This document shows positions 23,395 through 38,058 of a stretch of DNA of 64,000 nt, piece after piece (the first letter of the stretch is position 1; every line of letters starts with the position of its first letter). The notes below the pieces were generated by a model, which made no database searches, was not told where the DNA came from, and worked only from the letters and a program-made list of their open reading frames with translations. The stretch spans positions 31,457,790-31,521,789 of the forward strand of contig CM063500.1 of NCBI GenBank assembly GCA_032207245.1. Direction: 5' to 3'. Source of the DNA: Pardosa pseudoannulata. Its lineage: Eukaryota; Arthropoda; Arachnida; Araneae; Lycosidae. The position numbers were made by a program, and so were the translations under genes.

Positions 23395-24060
23395 AACTTT
23401 GATTTATAATACTACCCGGTCCATATATCTTGTTTTAAACAATAATAAATAAATGATATTTTATACAAAAATACAACATGGTGTTTATCTTTTAAGGTCT
23501 GAATTTATTAAATTATTCAATTTATTTTGAGAGTGACGGATATTTGTTTTTCGGATATTTGGAGATCAAAATTATTATTTAGTTTTACTATAAGCTTTGT
23601 GCAAAATGATGCAGATATATCTTATATTATATTTCCTAAAAATCACCTTGCTTCTGACTCCCGAACTCAGTTAGGGCAACGAAAATGGGCCAATTTTAGA
23701 GTGCCTTAGTCCGGGCAAAAGAAAAAACGATATTATAATTCCTTGAAGCACGAAATTGATTTATCCAATAGATATATTCAAATTTGCCATTTTCCCTATA
23801 GGTAGACATACTTTCCCGCGACAGGTTCAGTAGTTTTGTGACATCTGTCGCTATTCTCGGATACTGTAAAGGATTTGTAGAAATCAAAGGAATCTGAGGG
23901 ACGTGAAATTTATGACAGATGATATAGATAATAATATTGCTGTATTAGTTTATTAGATTTATCCAGAAAATTCCGTCATTTGATTTATTTTTTTGCATTT
24001 TAAACAAAAATTACTGTAATCACTAAAATTTCTCTTATATTAAATTTTTCGTAGACTTTT
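23395..24060. repeat. ~660-bp tandem repeat, copy 1
   Basis: Landmarks: atctataaaactaccc-like start (23402 ataatactacccggtcc), atacaacatggtgttt at about 23473, gactcccgaactcagtt, then ttccctataggtagacat and gagggacgtgaaatt. The atacaacatgg landmark recurs at 24132, about 660 bp on. Confidence 0.85.
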
Positions 24061-24142
24061 TGATCTATAAAACTACCCAGTTCGTATATCTTGTTTTAAA
24101 CGCAAAGAAATAAATTATATTTCACACAAAAATACAACATGG

Positions 24143-26176
24143 TTGGTTGGTTGGTTGGTTATGGTTTATTGGCGCAAGATCCAAGTTAGGATATGCTGCG
24201 CCAAACAAAAGAGCACATATTGAAACAAAATTATAATTTAAATGTAGGAGAAAATACTAAAAATTTATAAAAATAAATACAGCAAAGACGAGGTAAAGAC
24301 TCGCATTAAAACATTAAAAAACTTTTAAATGAGGTTTAAAACACTAGTACGAAAGAGAAACTCAAACAGTTTGGGATGAGGAGTTTCACCCAGAAGTTCA
24401 CTCAAACTAGGATTAAAAGTTTTAAAATATATATTATAAAAATGTTTTAAAGCAGTGCATGAAGTTAAAATATGATGGACAGTGAGGTGAGTATGACAAA
24501 TAGAACATTGCGGAGTAGGCTCTGCACATAGCAAATGTTTATGAGTGACTCGGCTATGACCAATACGAAGACGTGTTAAAATGACGTCCATTTTTCGACA
24601 TTTGAGAGGTGACCAAAATGAGATGGATGACCTGATGGAGTGAAGTTTATTTTCAGTTTCTGTGTTCCACTCTGCATTCCAGCGGTCATATGTGATACGA
24701 GAGATAGCTTTTTTTATATCATTATAAGGCAGAGGACCAGAATATGATGATGTTGCCTGTCTCGCCAAAGCATCAGCCTTTTCGTTACCGGAAATACCGA
24801 CGTGACCTGGAACCCAACAGAAAAGTATATAAAACCCACGACGAGAAAGATTTTTGTGCAGCTGGATAACAAGAGAAACATAACTATGAGTATTCGAGTC
24901 AGTTTTGAGGCTTTCCAAGACACTGACTGAATCCGAGAAGACTATAAAGAACCTTTTATTACTGGATGAAATGTACTTTAAGGCTTCGTATATGGCAATG
25001 ACTTCGGCCGTAAATATGGAACACAAAGGATGAAGACTATAGCTCAAAGCATTAGAGTCAGTACAAATGGCAAAACCAGCATAATCCTGAGATTTAGAGC
25101 CGTCAGTATATATGCCCTCATAGTTCGGATATTGTGCTTTAAAGGAACTGAAAAGTTGTTTGTAAATGTACGGGTCAGTGCTTTCTTTTAAAAAACCTTT
25201 AAATGGTTGAAGATAATGAATGTTATGGTTCTCCCAGGGTGGCGCTTGAAATAAAAGAAGAGGTGAGATATCAATGTTGGCAAGCTGAGTATCTTTAAGG
25301 CTTCTCCTAATTCTCAAACCAAATGAAGGAATGGAGTGTGGTCGATTAAAATAAAGACGATCCAGATTATTATCCAAGAATATTTTTCTCAATGGATGTG
25401 ATTGATGAGAGATGATACGAAAGTAAGTTTTAACCGATATATTATAACGTATGTGATGAAGTGATGGTTCATGACATGTGATATAAAGGCTTTGAATGGG
25501 TGAAGTTCTAAAAGCACCGGAGCAGATCCGAAGAGCGGAATGATGCACCGTGTCAAGCTTTCTTAAAACAGATGCGCGAGCAGAGCCATAGACGCAGCAA
25601 GCATAATCAATTCTTGACCGGATTACAGCACGGTATATTCTAAGCAAGGCATCACGGTCGGCGCCCCATGAAGTATTAGATAATACTTTTAAAAGATTTA
25701 GGCTCTTTTCACATTTTGTGCGGAGATAAGAAATATGTTTAGCAAACGTAAGTTTTTTGTCAAAGTAAATACCTAAAAATTTTACACAATCGTGAACGTC
25801 AATTTTAAAAGATTCCAAGAAGAGCTCCGGGTCCAGATGGAGTCCACGCTTACGGCAAAAATTCACACAAGTCGTCTTCTCCCCAGATATTTTAAATCCA
25901 TTTATATTGCACCACTTAACAATTCGATTAATTGAGGTTTGTAACTGCCTTTCAATGAAACGAATATCTTTGCCTTGTGCAGAGATTTGCAGGTCTTCCA
26001 CATATAAGCATGCATTTACGGTTGATGGGATTTGATTTAATATGTCATTAACCTTAATAGAGAAAAGTGTGACACTCAGAACAGAACCCTGAGGAACGCC
26101 CTCTTCTTGTATAAAGATGTTGGAAAGAGTGCTGTTGATTCGAACTTTAAACTCCCGATAAAACAAGAAGTTCTTG
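24143..26176 (-). mobile_element. Non-LTR retrotransposon (LINE, I-like group), 5'-truncated
   Basis: A 2034-bp minus-strand insertion. Its 3' end (plus-strand 24143 onward) is a ttgg simple repeat, so the element ends in (CCAA)n after gcgccaataaaccataa. A short tandem-repeat tail in place of poly(A) is known for the I group. The sequence atacaacatgg flanks both sides (24132-24142 and 26177-26187), a perfect 11-bp target duplication. The 5' part (ORF1, endonuclease and the first reverse-transcriptase motifs) is missing, the usual result of incomplete target-primed reverse transcription. Confidence 0.92.
24325..26176 (-). CDS. LINE ORF2 fragment: reverse transcriptase C-terminal half plus RNase H
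   Basis: An uninterrupted frame (623 codons if read from an ATG at 26196 that lies in the flanking repeat; the first eight residues are flank). Residues 31-41 carry the EEGVPQGSVLS motif of LINE reverse transcriptases. Residues 65-68 read YVED where family members have Y-x-D-D, so the first catalytic Asp is Glu. Residues 357-485 form an RNase H domain with all four expected acids: D365 (YTDGS), E398 (TAEV), D422 (FSDS) and D475 (NEKAD). A cysteine-histidine motif at 564-580 (CSIC...HHILTSC) lies near the C-terminus. Reverse transcriptase plus RNase H and a tandem-repeat tail place it in the I-like group. It is a dead-on-arrival 5' truncation with no promoter or N-terminus of its own, although no stop has accumulated. 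Confidence 0.9.
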
Positions 26177-26770
26177 ATACAACATGGTGTTCTCATTTTA
26201 AGCTCTCAGTTTATTAAATTATTTAATTTATTTTGAGAGCGATATTTCTTTCCGGGATAATTGAAATTCAACATTATTTTTTAATTTTACTAGCAGTTTA
26301 CAAAATGGTGCAGGTATACCACAACAGTAATTTTTTTATCTTATATTTCCTACAAAACACCTTGCATGCGACTCCCGAACTCAGTTCGGGAAAAGTAAAT
26401 GGGTCAGTTTTGGAGTGCCCGGACTCAGTTCGGGGAAGACAAAAATTGATATTCTAATTCCGTGAAGCCCGACATCGATTTTTCCAATGCCTTTATTCAA
26501 ATTTGCTATCTTCCCTATAGAGAGACATACATTCCAGAGACAGGTTTAGCAGTTTCGTGCCACTCCTCGCTATTTCTCGTATACTGTAAAAATTTTGTGA
26601 AATTGAAATAAATCTGAGGGACACAGAATTCATAACAATTGAATCATATAGATAATAATATTGCTCTATGTGTATTAGATTTATACAGTAAATTATGCCA
26701 TTTGATTTGTTTTTCTGCATTTTAAAAAAGAAATACTCTAATCATTATTATTTTTCATATATGAAAATTT

Positions 26771-28099
<1,329 letters not shown>

Positions 28100-28400
28100 G
28101 TAATAGGTAAAATATTCAAATACGTTTTAATATAAATTTTAAAGGAATTTCTGGTCTACAAAAATAACTAGCCACGGAATATACGGTTTGAAAGGGAACT
28201 CGTAGCGTATGTAAACAACATTAGAGAAGCAAACGGGGGTGAGAAAGCTATTTGTCTCCGATTAGATTATACCATCTGTTTTTGACAGTAAGTACATGAG
28301 AGACAAACGACTGAGAACAAAGAGATTTTTGGTTAGCGAAGGGTTTCATATACGCGTGTTCTATGTTAAGTAAACAGAAATTGATTTCCTTTTAATCTCT
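28100..28400 (+). repeat. Dispersed ~270-bp repeat, copy 1
   Basis: Contains ggtgagaaagctatttgtct, attataccatctgttt and gacagtaagta. The same blocks occur in the same order and strand at 33035-33300. By eye the two copies are about 80% identical. Neither copy has paired termini or a target duplication that I can see. The shared core (about 28228-28300) is the best conserved part. Function unknown. Confidence 0.75.
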
Positions 28401-28522
28401 CAAACTGTAACATATTTTTCTTATATGCATATCATATAAGATAAAATTTTATATGTTTATTAAGTGTTCCATCCTTACGTAAATTATAAATATTAATGTT
28501 AAATAATGTACAGATATTAATA

Positions 28523-29060
<538 letters not shown>

Positions 29061-29142
<82 letters not shown>
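29061..29142. repeat. Compound palindromic microsatellite (AC)n(AT)n(GT)n
   Basis: About 30 bp of AC, 36 bp of AT and 16 bp of GT in succession. The left and right blocks are complementary, so at least 68 bp can fold on itself. Confidence 0.95.
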
Positions 29143-30034
29143 TTGGTTGAATGTATTTTCTCAAGAGTACAATTATATTGGACACCTCTGATGTGTAGCC
29201 TCTTTACATATCCGATTCTTATTATTATATATCTGTCATAGGGGTTATTTTTTATTTGTTAAAAACACGAGGACAAAAAGATAAAAGTAATATCACATCT
29301 ATTATTAAAAAGCAAATTTATGATATGTGCTTTATTCAACGTTTGTTGTCTCGAGTAAAATAAACGATCAGCATTTAATCAGGATGAGCTTTCCTGTAGG
29401 TTATTGCTGGATAATAACTAGTACAACAAGTGAAATGAATATCAAATATATCATAAATTTAAGTGGTTAATTCGTATGTATTTTGTAATATATTGTTTAT
29501 TCAACATTTTCCGAGTTTTTTTTAGTCTTCTCTTGTGAATATTACTATGCTTACCATTTCTGATAACAAAATAGTTTTAACTAAAAAGGTGAGTAGTAGT
29601 CATGCTTACTATTTAATCCGGCAATTGTAATTGTGGTGATCTCGGTGCTGATTTGGCTGTTTTTATTTTTCCGAAATTGGCAACGTAGAATGAAATGGAG
29701 TTGAAAAACAAAATGGAGGGGAGGTTGTCGCCGATGTCGAATACAATTATTTTTTTTAAGAATAAAAGCCTTTAGATTCCAAATTGTCCCCACCTTCTGG
29801 TTTAAGACTTCGAAATATATATATGTGTGTATGTCAAGTGAATAAACTCTTCATAAAGCTCTCTCAAACACTATTTCATTCAGAGAATAGAACAGTAATG
29901 CTTATGTTGTTTAAAGAGAGAGAGATACTTCTGAATCCGATGGCTGGAATTAAAATATTTTTTTATAGTTATGGACAATCGGCAATTAACATTTTTAAAA
30001 ATACAATAAACATCGTATACAAATATTTTAAGGG
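29143..30034. other. Spacer, no gene recognised
   Basis: A minus-strand frame at 29581-29793 (70 codons) and a plus-strand frame at 29784-30134 (116 codons, partly inside the next array) show no family motif. Neither is supported as a gene. Confidence 0.4.
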
Positions 30035-30830
30035 GATATGTGATAAAACATTTCATCGGGCATTGTGTCCTTTTGTATGTGAAATCACATTTATTTTACT
30101 TTTAACTTGGATTGCAACGCTTGTTATCTCTTAATCGGAGCACCATTTTAAATTTAAGACTTTACGCTAGCCCAATGATAATCTATATAATTATTATTTA
30201 TGGGTGAAAAAGGGAAATTTTTATCACTCCTGGGATATGTGATAAAATGTTTTATCGAGCAGTGTGTCATTTTGTATATGAATTCACATTTATTTTACTT
30301 TTAACTTGGATTGCAACGCTTGTTATCTCTTAATCGGAACACCATTTTAAATTTAAGAATTTACGCTAGCCCAGTGATAATCTACATAATTAGTATTCAT
30401 GGGTGAAAAAGGGAAATTTTTATCACTCCTGGGATATGTGATAAAATGTTTTATAGAGCAGTGTGTCATTTTGTATATGAAATCACATTTATTTTAATTT
30501 TAACTTCGATTACAACTCTTATTACCTATAAACCGGAACACCATTTTAAATTTAAGACTTTACTATAGCCCAGTGATAATCTACACGATAAGTATTCATG
30601 GGTGAAAAAGGGAATTTTTTGTCATTCCAGGAATATGTGATAAAACGTTTATATTAAGCTTTGTGGAATTTTGTATAAGAAATCACATTTATTTTAATTT
30701 TAATTTCGATTACAACGTTTGTTATCTGTGAACCGGTACACCAGTGAAAAATCCTAAGAGTAGTATTCATGAAAGAAAGGGGAATTTTTGTCACTTTATG
30801 AGAAATCAAAATAATATCTAACCTTTTTTG
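30035..30830. repeat. Tandem array, 199-bp unit, 4 copies
   Basis: The phrase gatatgtgataaaa starts at 30035, 30234, 30433 and, as gaatatgtgataaaa, near 30631. Each unit carries gtgtcattttgtatatgaa, aatcacatttattttactttt-type and caccattttaaatttaaga blocks. The first three units are highly similar, and the fourth is diverged and truncated. Confidence 0.93.
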
Positions 30831-31102
30831 GCATGATATATAACTTAAGTATTCCATTTACTGAATTTGGAAAATTAAATACATATAGCTAACAAAACAT
30901 AACTCGATATTAAATTATGATCCGTTATCATAAATATAGACAGCAAATAACATATATATTTCCTATATTCTGATACAATATAACTTTTCTTAAGCTATTA
31001 TATTGCGTAATATAACTCTAACACACCATAAACAGAAGATGGAAATAGAAAATGTTTAAGCACATTTTTCAAGTAACAATAACTTTAGATATATTATAGA
31101 CA

Positions 31103-31594
<492 letters not shown>

Positions 31595-31598
31595 TTAA

Positions 31599-32198
31599 CC
31601 TTCTAAGCTGTTTGCACGTACAATTCCGCCAGTTCTCACGTACAATTTTCGATCTACAGAAACGTTCCAAAGAGAGATGTATTGTACATTTCTGACAGTG
31701 CTTTACCCCATGGAGTTTTGAGGTAGAGAGTCAGGTCAATTGTTTAGGAACTGCACCCCTCTTTGACTGACATTTATTGAGGGATGGACCCCTAATCTCT
31801 GAGGAACAAAGACTCTGATAGCTTCTTATGGCTTTCTCAAATTTCTATTTCGAAGTATTTCGTTTGTGGTAACAGATATATCTCTAATTGCACCACTTAA
31901 ATATCTTGGATGACATCCGTAAAAAATATAAATAATTCTCTTAAGTATTTTTATTCACACTTTTAGAATACTTTATTTTTTATGAGATTATCTTCGAGAC
32001 TTGACGATATGTGTATTAAAAATTAACAATCAATAATGTCTATTTATATATGTATTTATAACCGGAAGTAAAAGGACAATAACGAGGGTGGGGCAAAGGG
32101 TGAAGTAAAAAATCATAGAACACTTTGGTCACTGACACAATAAAATTTTAGCGTATTTTTTGGAGACTTTTTTCCCCCGGTGTCTTCCACTTGGTGGG
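31599..32198. mobile_element. piggyBac-type MITE, copy 2 (600 bp)
   Basis: TTAA at 31595-31598 and at 32199-32202. The left end reads ccttctaagctg and the right end on the minus strand reads cccaccaagtgg. The element is the reverse-orientation homologue of 14630-15220. Its right-hand 120 bp on the minus strand (aagtctccaaaaaatacgct, then ttctatgattttttactt) align with the left end of copy 1, and its left end (cgtacaattccgcc, then attttcgatct) aligns with the right end of copy 1. No transposase is encoded. Confidence 0.82.
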
Positions 32199-32421
32199 TT
32201 AAGAAACAGATAGTAAATTAGTTATTGGAGGAGGGAAACTATTTTCCTGAGAGAGCTCAAAAATGTGGTCAGTGGACAGAAATTGACATTTATTCATGCT
32301 CTAATTTTTAGGAAGGGGTAAAAGAATGTAAGTCATCTTCTTTAAATCTATAACGGCTTAAAAAATAGGAATTAAAAATAAGAAAGGGATAAAGAAAATT
32401 TTAGTAATTCATTTTTCGTGC

Positions 32422-32790
<369 letters not shown>

Positions 32791-33034
32791 AGTTTCCAGA
32801 ATAACTTTTTTTAATAATACCTTTGGTGTGATTTAACACGTTTTATATAGTGATGTATAATCAGAACTGGGCTGTAGAAATAAATCAGATGTCATGTGAC
32901 TTTTGAAACTGTAAAATGTATATTGCAGAGATGCAATGCAAGTGAAATACAGTTATTTGCGAAATTACTTCACGGCAGGTAATTCGAAATATTTATAAAT
33001 GTCACGTCACCCGAGGAAAAGCGTGCACTCTATT

Positions 33035-33300
33035 AAGGAAGTTTTAAAAGCAATTTCTGTTTTGCAAAAATACCAGCCGCGCAGTATATGGTCTGAAAAG
33101 AGACTCGCAGCTATGTAAACAGCATTAGAAAAGCAAAATGGGGTGAGAAAGCTATTTGTCTCCGATCGGATTATACCATCTGTTTCTGACAGTAAGTAAA
33201 TGAGGGAGAAACAGCATAGAACAAAAGGATTTTTGGTTCGGGAAGTGTTTCATATACATTTGTTTTATATTATACAAGCAGAAATTGATTTTCTATAAAT
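33035..33300 (+). repeat. Dispersed ~270-bp repeat, copy 2
   Basis: Homologue of 28100-28400 in the same orientation, with ggtgagaaagctatttgtct, attataccatctgttt and gacagtaagta. The distance between the copies is about 4.9 kb. Confidence 0.75.
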
Positions 33301-33437
33301 CCTTCACTACACAAAAGTGTATCTTCTAATTACATATGTATGTTTCTCTATTTTACATGCATAACTGTCTGTTCATTTGTAGGGAGTTACGTTTAATACG
33401 AAATACTCCATAATTAACAATTGTTATAAATTATATT

Positions 33438-33518
33438 GATATTGCAAATATTTGTGGAAAGTATGATATTGCAAATCTTTGTGGAAAGTATGATATTGCA
33501 AATATTTTTGGAAAGTAT
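33438..33518. repeat. Minisatellite, 27-bp unit, 3 copies
   Basis: Units start with gatattgcaaat at 33438, 33465 and 33492, and each ends in ggaaagtat. Only two or three bases differ between units. Confidence 0.95.
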
Positions 33519-33665
33519 ATTGTTCTTTAACACATTTGTATTACGTTTTGAAATTTAAATCTATGAATTAAAGTATCAAACTGATACATATTAAAAGATG
33601 TTTCATTAATCTACGATGTACGATGATGTTTTTAATACTATAAAGATTGTCACAATCATCTAAGG

Positions 33666-34643
33666 CAGTGATCGGCAAAGTGTGGCTCCAGAGCCGCATG
33701 TTGCTCTTTGGCTCCTGAAGTGCGGCTCTGTCCCAACTATCCATGGAAGGCGCAATAATATTTTCATTAAAAAAAACTTGGTAAGAAAAAAATTACATCA
33801 TATTTTGATATATTAAAATTCTTCTATAAATCGAGAAAGTGTATAATTTTTTGTTTAAGTTAAAAGTTAGATAGGTAATTAAAATTTTATATTGTTGTAA
33901 AAATACTTAACAAACATCGAGTTTGATTTTATTCGTTTTCGCGAACATAAACACAAATCATGTACAAGCTACCGGCTGAAATTGTTCACATATTTTCGGC
34001 CTACTCCGGTGTGATACAAAGGTACCACAAACATTCGTGCGCATACTTTTTCTAAAGTAGTGTGGGGGTTGGGGTATAAATTGGCAGCACAGCTAGAGCC
34101 AAATCTAATCATTAGTGTTGTTTTGCCAAACTCCCATGTATAGCAAATCTAGAGGACTTGGCCCACGCAGTTCTGTGCCAACTTCATCCTTTGATCCTGC
34201 GATTAAATGCAGAACAGTTTTGTCTTACCTACCATGTCTGCCGTTGTCCTGTCTTATTAAAAATTTGTTGTATTTTTCAATCTACCTGCACATCTTACAG
34301 GTATTTTATACAATTTTATTACACCTGCTATATATGTTTGTGATTCCGGTACAAAATTAGTAATCGATTTTTCGATGATTTTATTGGTGAGAACTTGGAA
34401 TCATGCCTAAAATTACAAAACAACAATATACAAAACTGACCTACTCACAATTTCCAAGGAGATACAAGCATATTGTTCGCTTTAATAAATATTTATTAAG
34501 TATGAAATTTAGTTTTATTTAGTGTACTACTTATTTAGTGTAATAAAAGTTTACAAAACAAGCAGATTAGGCTTATATATATATTTTTTAATTTGTTATA
34601 TGTTCATATTTGGCTCTTTGGCTAATAAGTTTGCCAACCACTG
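33666..34643. mobile_element. hAT-type nonautonomous element (978 bp)
   Basis: The left end reads cagtgatcggcaaagt. The right end on the minus strand reads cagtggttggcaaact, 13 of 16 identical, in the CAGTG...GCAAACT style of hAT termini. The outside 8 bases are atctaagg (33658-33665) and atctacgg (34644-34651), 7 of 8 identical. A second internal pair (gagccgcatgttgctctttg near the left end, gagccaaatatg near the right on the minus strand) extends the subterminal similarity. Small frames at 34115-34360 show no transposase motif, so it is probably nonautonomous and unrelated in termini to the hAT at 669-1744. Confidence 0.85.
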
Positions 34644-34651
34644 ATCTACGG

Positions 34652-34964
34652 GAATGAAACATAATGGATTTTAGATTTTCTCTTAGTGTCATTTTAGATC
34701 ATAACTGTCTAAAAATCTTTATAATGTAATATTTTGGTTTCTCTTATTAACTGTATCTAATAGACGCAATTGAAAATCATTGACTGCTAAAACTATTTTA
34801 TTCTTACTAGAAAATATGGTAAAGATTTTACAAATGAAAGCAAAATAAACATAAAGCATATGTAAAAAAATTCTGCTTTTCCAGTGGCATTATTCGTTGC
34901 ATTCTATATTCACCTAGTCCATTGTTATAAAGCAAATTCTTACTTTAAATATATTTATGATTCT
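34652..34964. other. AT-rich spacer, nothing recognised
   Basis: No supported feature between the hAT element and the start of the ~120-bp satellite. Confidence 0.45.
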
Positions 34965-37088
34965 TTGTTATTTCTTTTGGTTTTGACTTTATTACTTGTA
35001 TTATTGTTTTTTTTCTAAATCTTTCAGTACAATATATCTGTAAAAGCATATGTCTGTTAAACTTATTTATGACATTTTTTTACTTCCCTTGGTTTTGATT
35101 TTATTACTTGTATTATTGTTTTTCTAAATATTTCAGTACAATCTATCTGTAAAAGCATAAGCATACTTTAAAGTTCTTTATGGTTCTTTGTTACTTCCCT
35201 TAGTTTTAATTTTATTACTTGTATTGTTGGATTTTTTTTCTATATCTTTTTTTATATTCTGTCTTTAAAAATATATGCCTATTTTAGACTTATGGACTTG
35301 TGGTGTTTTGTTACTTCTCTTGGTTTTGGTTTTATTACATATACTATTGTTTTTTTTAAAGTTAAATTTTATTACTTATACTGTTGAATTTTTTTTCTAT
35401 ATCTTTCTGTATAATCTGTCTTTCAAAATATGCCTATGTTAGACTTATGGACTTGTGGTGTTTTGTTACTTCTCTTGGTTTTGGTTTTATTACATGTACT
35501 ATTGTTTTTTCAAAAATTAAATTTTATTACTTGTACTGTTGGATTTTTTTCTATATCTTTCTGTATAATCTGTCTTTAAAAATATATGCCTATGTTAGAC
35601 TTATGGACATATGGAGTTTTTTTACTTCTCTTGGTTTTGGTTTTATTACATGTACTATTGTTTTTTTCTAAAATTAAATCTTTTTATACAATTTATTTGT
35701 AAAAGCATATATCTAAGTTAAAAAAATATTTGTGGTATTTTTTTATTGCTCTTGGATTTGATTTTATTACTTGCATTATTGTTTTTTCCTAAAATTGAAT
35801 CTTTCTGTAAAATCTATCTGTAAAAGTATATGCGTACGTTAAACCCATTTATAGTATTTTCTTACTTCCCTTTGTTTTGATTTTATTACATATGTTATTG
35901 TTTTTTTCTTTCTAAAATTAAATATTTCGGGACCATTTACCTGTAAAAGCATATGTCTACGTTAAACTTGTTTGTGGTTTTTTACTACTTCCCTTGGTTT
36001 TGATTTTTTACTTGTACTAATAGTTTTTTTTCTAAAATTAAATATTTCTGTACAATCTATCTATAAAAGTATATGCCTACGTTAAACCTATTTATATGTT
36101 ATGTTACATCCCTTGATTTTGATTTTATTACTTGTACTATTGATTTTTTTTAATTAAATTTTTCTGTACAATGTATCTGTAAAATAAAATGCACATATTA
36201 AACTTATTTATGTTTTTTTCTTTTTTCCCTTGATTTTGATTTTATTACATGTACTACTGTTTTTTTTCTATAATTAAATTTTTCTGTACAATCAATCTCT
36301 AAAAGCATTTTTCTATATAAAGTAATTTATGGTATTTTCTTACTTCATTTAGTTTTGATTTTATTACTTGTACTATTTGTTTTTTCTAAAATTTAATATT
36401 TCCGTACAATGTATCTATAAAAGCATATTTCTACGTTAAACTCATTTATGGTGTTTTCTTAATTCCCTTTGTTTTGTTTTTATTACATATATTATTGTTT
36501 TTTTCTATCTAAAATTAAATATTTCTGTACAATTTACCTGTAAAAGCATATGTCTACGTTAAACGTGTTTGTGGTTTTTTACTACTTCACTTGGTTTTGA
36601 TTTTTTCTTGTACTAATACCTTTTTTTTCTAAAATTAAATATTTCTGTACAATCTATCTATAAAAGCATATGCCTACGTTAAACCTATTTATATGTTACG
36701 TTACATCCCTTGATTTTGATTTTATTACTTGTACTATTGATTTTTTTTAATAAAATCTTTCTGTACAATGTATCTGTAAAATAAAATGCCCATATTAAAC
36801 TTACTTATGTTGTTTTCTTTTTTCCCTTGATTTTGATTTTATTACATGTACTACTGTTTTTTTTTTCTATAATTAAATCTTTCTGCACAATCTATCTCTA
36901 AAAGAATTTTTCTATATAAACTAATTTATGGTATTTTCTTACTTTATTTCGTTTTGATTTTATTACTTGTACTCTTTGTTTTTTCTAAAATTTAATATTT
37001 CGTTACAATCTATCTATAAAAGCATATGTCTACGTTAAACTTATTTGTGGTGTTTTGTTTCTTCCCTGTCTTTTGATTTTAATCCTTG
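34965..37088. repeat. Satellite array, ~120-bp unit with 5-unit higher order, part 1
   Basis: The basic unit reads roughly ttggttttgattttattact, tgtactattgtttttt, ctaaaattaaatctttctgt, acaatctatctgtaaaagca, tatgcctacgttaaacttat. Units are about 110-125 bp; for example, the ttattac landmark is at 36244, 36363 and 36482. The block at 35873-36340 closely repeats at 36472-36940, about 599 bp on, so five basic units form a higher-order unit. Frames of up to 95 codons (35384-35671) are repeat artefacts: the translated sequence itself repeats. Confidence 0.92.
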
Positions 37089-37509
37089 TGTAAAAATAAT
37101 AATGTTACGTTGGCCTAGTGTTTGAGAAAAAAATTAAAACTCATTAAGAAACACGTGAAAAATATGTCTTGATTAAATGATTTTATACAATTAAATAAAT
37201 GCCTAAGGAATACAAATAGTTGGATCAAGTTATCATTTGTAGATCGAAGATTGCTCTCGAGTCGGCGTCGATCCTAACTCTCATACTTCTGCGTAACCAC
37301 CTTGTCCGCTCCAAAAATTTTTCTACTGTCCGCGGAGACAAAAAAAGAGTCCACTCCAGAACGGCGGGGGGGGGGTCAAAATTCCCCGAACGAACGGACA
37401 CCTCTCTTGCCTGGGAGAAGTCCGAAGTCTTTCTGCATTTAAAACTTGCCCCGGCATGTCCCCGTCGAAATCTCATGGGGACCTGAACCGAATGTAACTT
37501 ATAGTTACA
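37089..37509. mobile_element. Solo LTR (421 bp) in the satellite
   Basis: It starts tgtaaaaataataatgttac and ends aacttatagttaca, giving TGTAA...TTACA termini. The satellite sequence is interrupted exactly at ccttg, which is present on both sides (37084-37088 and 37510-37514), a 5-bp target duplication as made by retroviral-type integrases. The LTR is much richer in G+C than the array, with a g-run of about 11 at 37363-37373. No internal retroelement sequence is attached. Frames over 37220-37486 on both strands are therefore LTR sequence and not genes. Confidence 0.85.
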
Positions 37510-37724
37510 CCTTGCACTACTGTTTTTTACTAAAACTAAATCTTTATTTACAATCTATCTGTAAAATCATATATCTACTTTAAACTTATTTATGGTGTTT
37601 TGTTTTTTCCCTGTCTTTTGGTTTTAATCCTTGCACTATTGTTTTTTTTTTACTAAAATTAAATCTTTCTGTACAATCTATCTGTAAAAGCATATGCCTA
37701 CATTAACCCTTTGACGGTTATGAA

Positions 37725-37919
37725 CGAGTTCAGCTCGCAATCGAATCTTGCTTCATAATGCGCGCAAACGAGTTCCACTCGTGGGCAAAATTTTTACCGA
37801 AATGGTTAGAAACGAGCACTACTCGCGTAGTGAAAATTTTCAACAATGCGCGCTGACGAGCTGAGCTCGTTCACCGTTATTATTCTGCATTGATTATGTT
37901 ACAAACGATTCCGACTCAC
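37725..37919. repeat. Subterminal palindromic repeats, 44-bp spacing
   Basis: Imperfect palindromes of the form cgag-N4/5-ctcg start at 37725 (cgagttcagctcg-like), 37769 (cgagttccactcg), 37813 (cgagcactactcg) and 37857 (cgagctgagctcg), exactly 44 bp apart. A degenerate fifth, cgattccgactcac, starts at 37906. The 88-bp pair also shares aatgcgcgc before the second and fourth copies. They lie just inside the left terminus of the piggyBac element. Confidence 0.85.
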
Positions 37920-38058
37920 GAAATTTAATTAGTTTTACTGCCTACGGATGGCAGTACGGGTTCCATAAATTTCTTTTCATAATGAAGGGGGATTTTTTTT
38001 TTACCTTCTTCTTCTTATGCGTATTTTGGCTCGTGTTTTAGGGTGTTTGTAAAGGAAA

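Larger units (their letters stand above)
24061..26770. repeat. ~660-bp tandem repeat, copy 2, split by a LINE
   Basis: The second copy starts at about 24061 (ctataaaactacccagttcg) and is cut at atacaacatgg (24132-24142). It resumes at 26177 with atacaacatggtgttctc and continues through gactcccgaactcagttcgg, ccctatagagagacatac and ctgagggacacagaattc to about 26770. Removal of 24143-26187 would restore a unit comparable to copy 1. Confidence 0.88.

Noticed and set aside
35384..35671. 95-codon hydrophobic frame resembling a membrane protein
   Set aside because: The translated sequence is two copies of the satellite unit and it is not maintained in other units.
37220..37486. Overlapping frames on both strands in a G+C-richer island
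   Set aside because: The island is a solo LTR with a 5-bp target duplication, and the copy at 43829-44002 does not preserve the frames.
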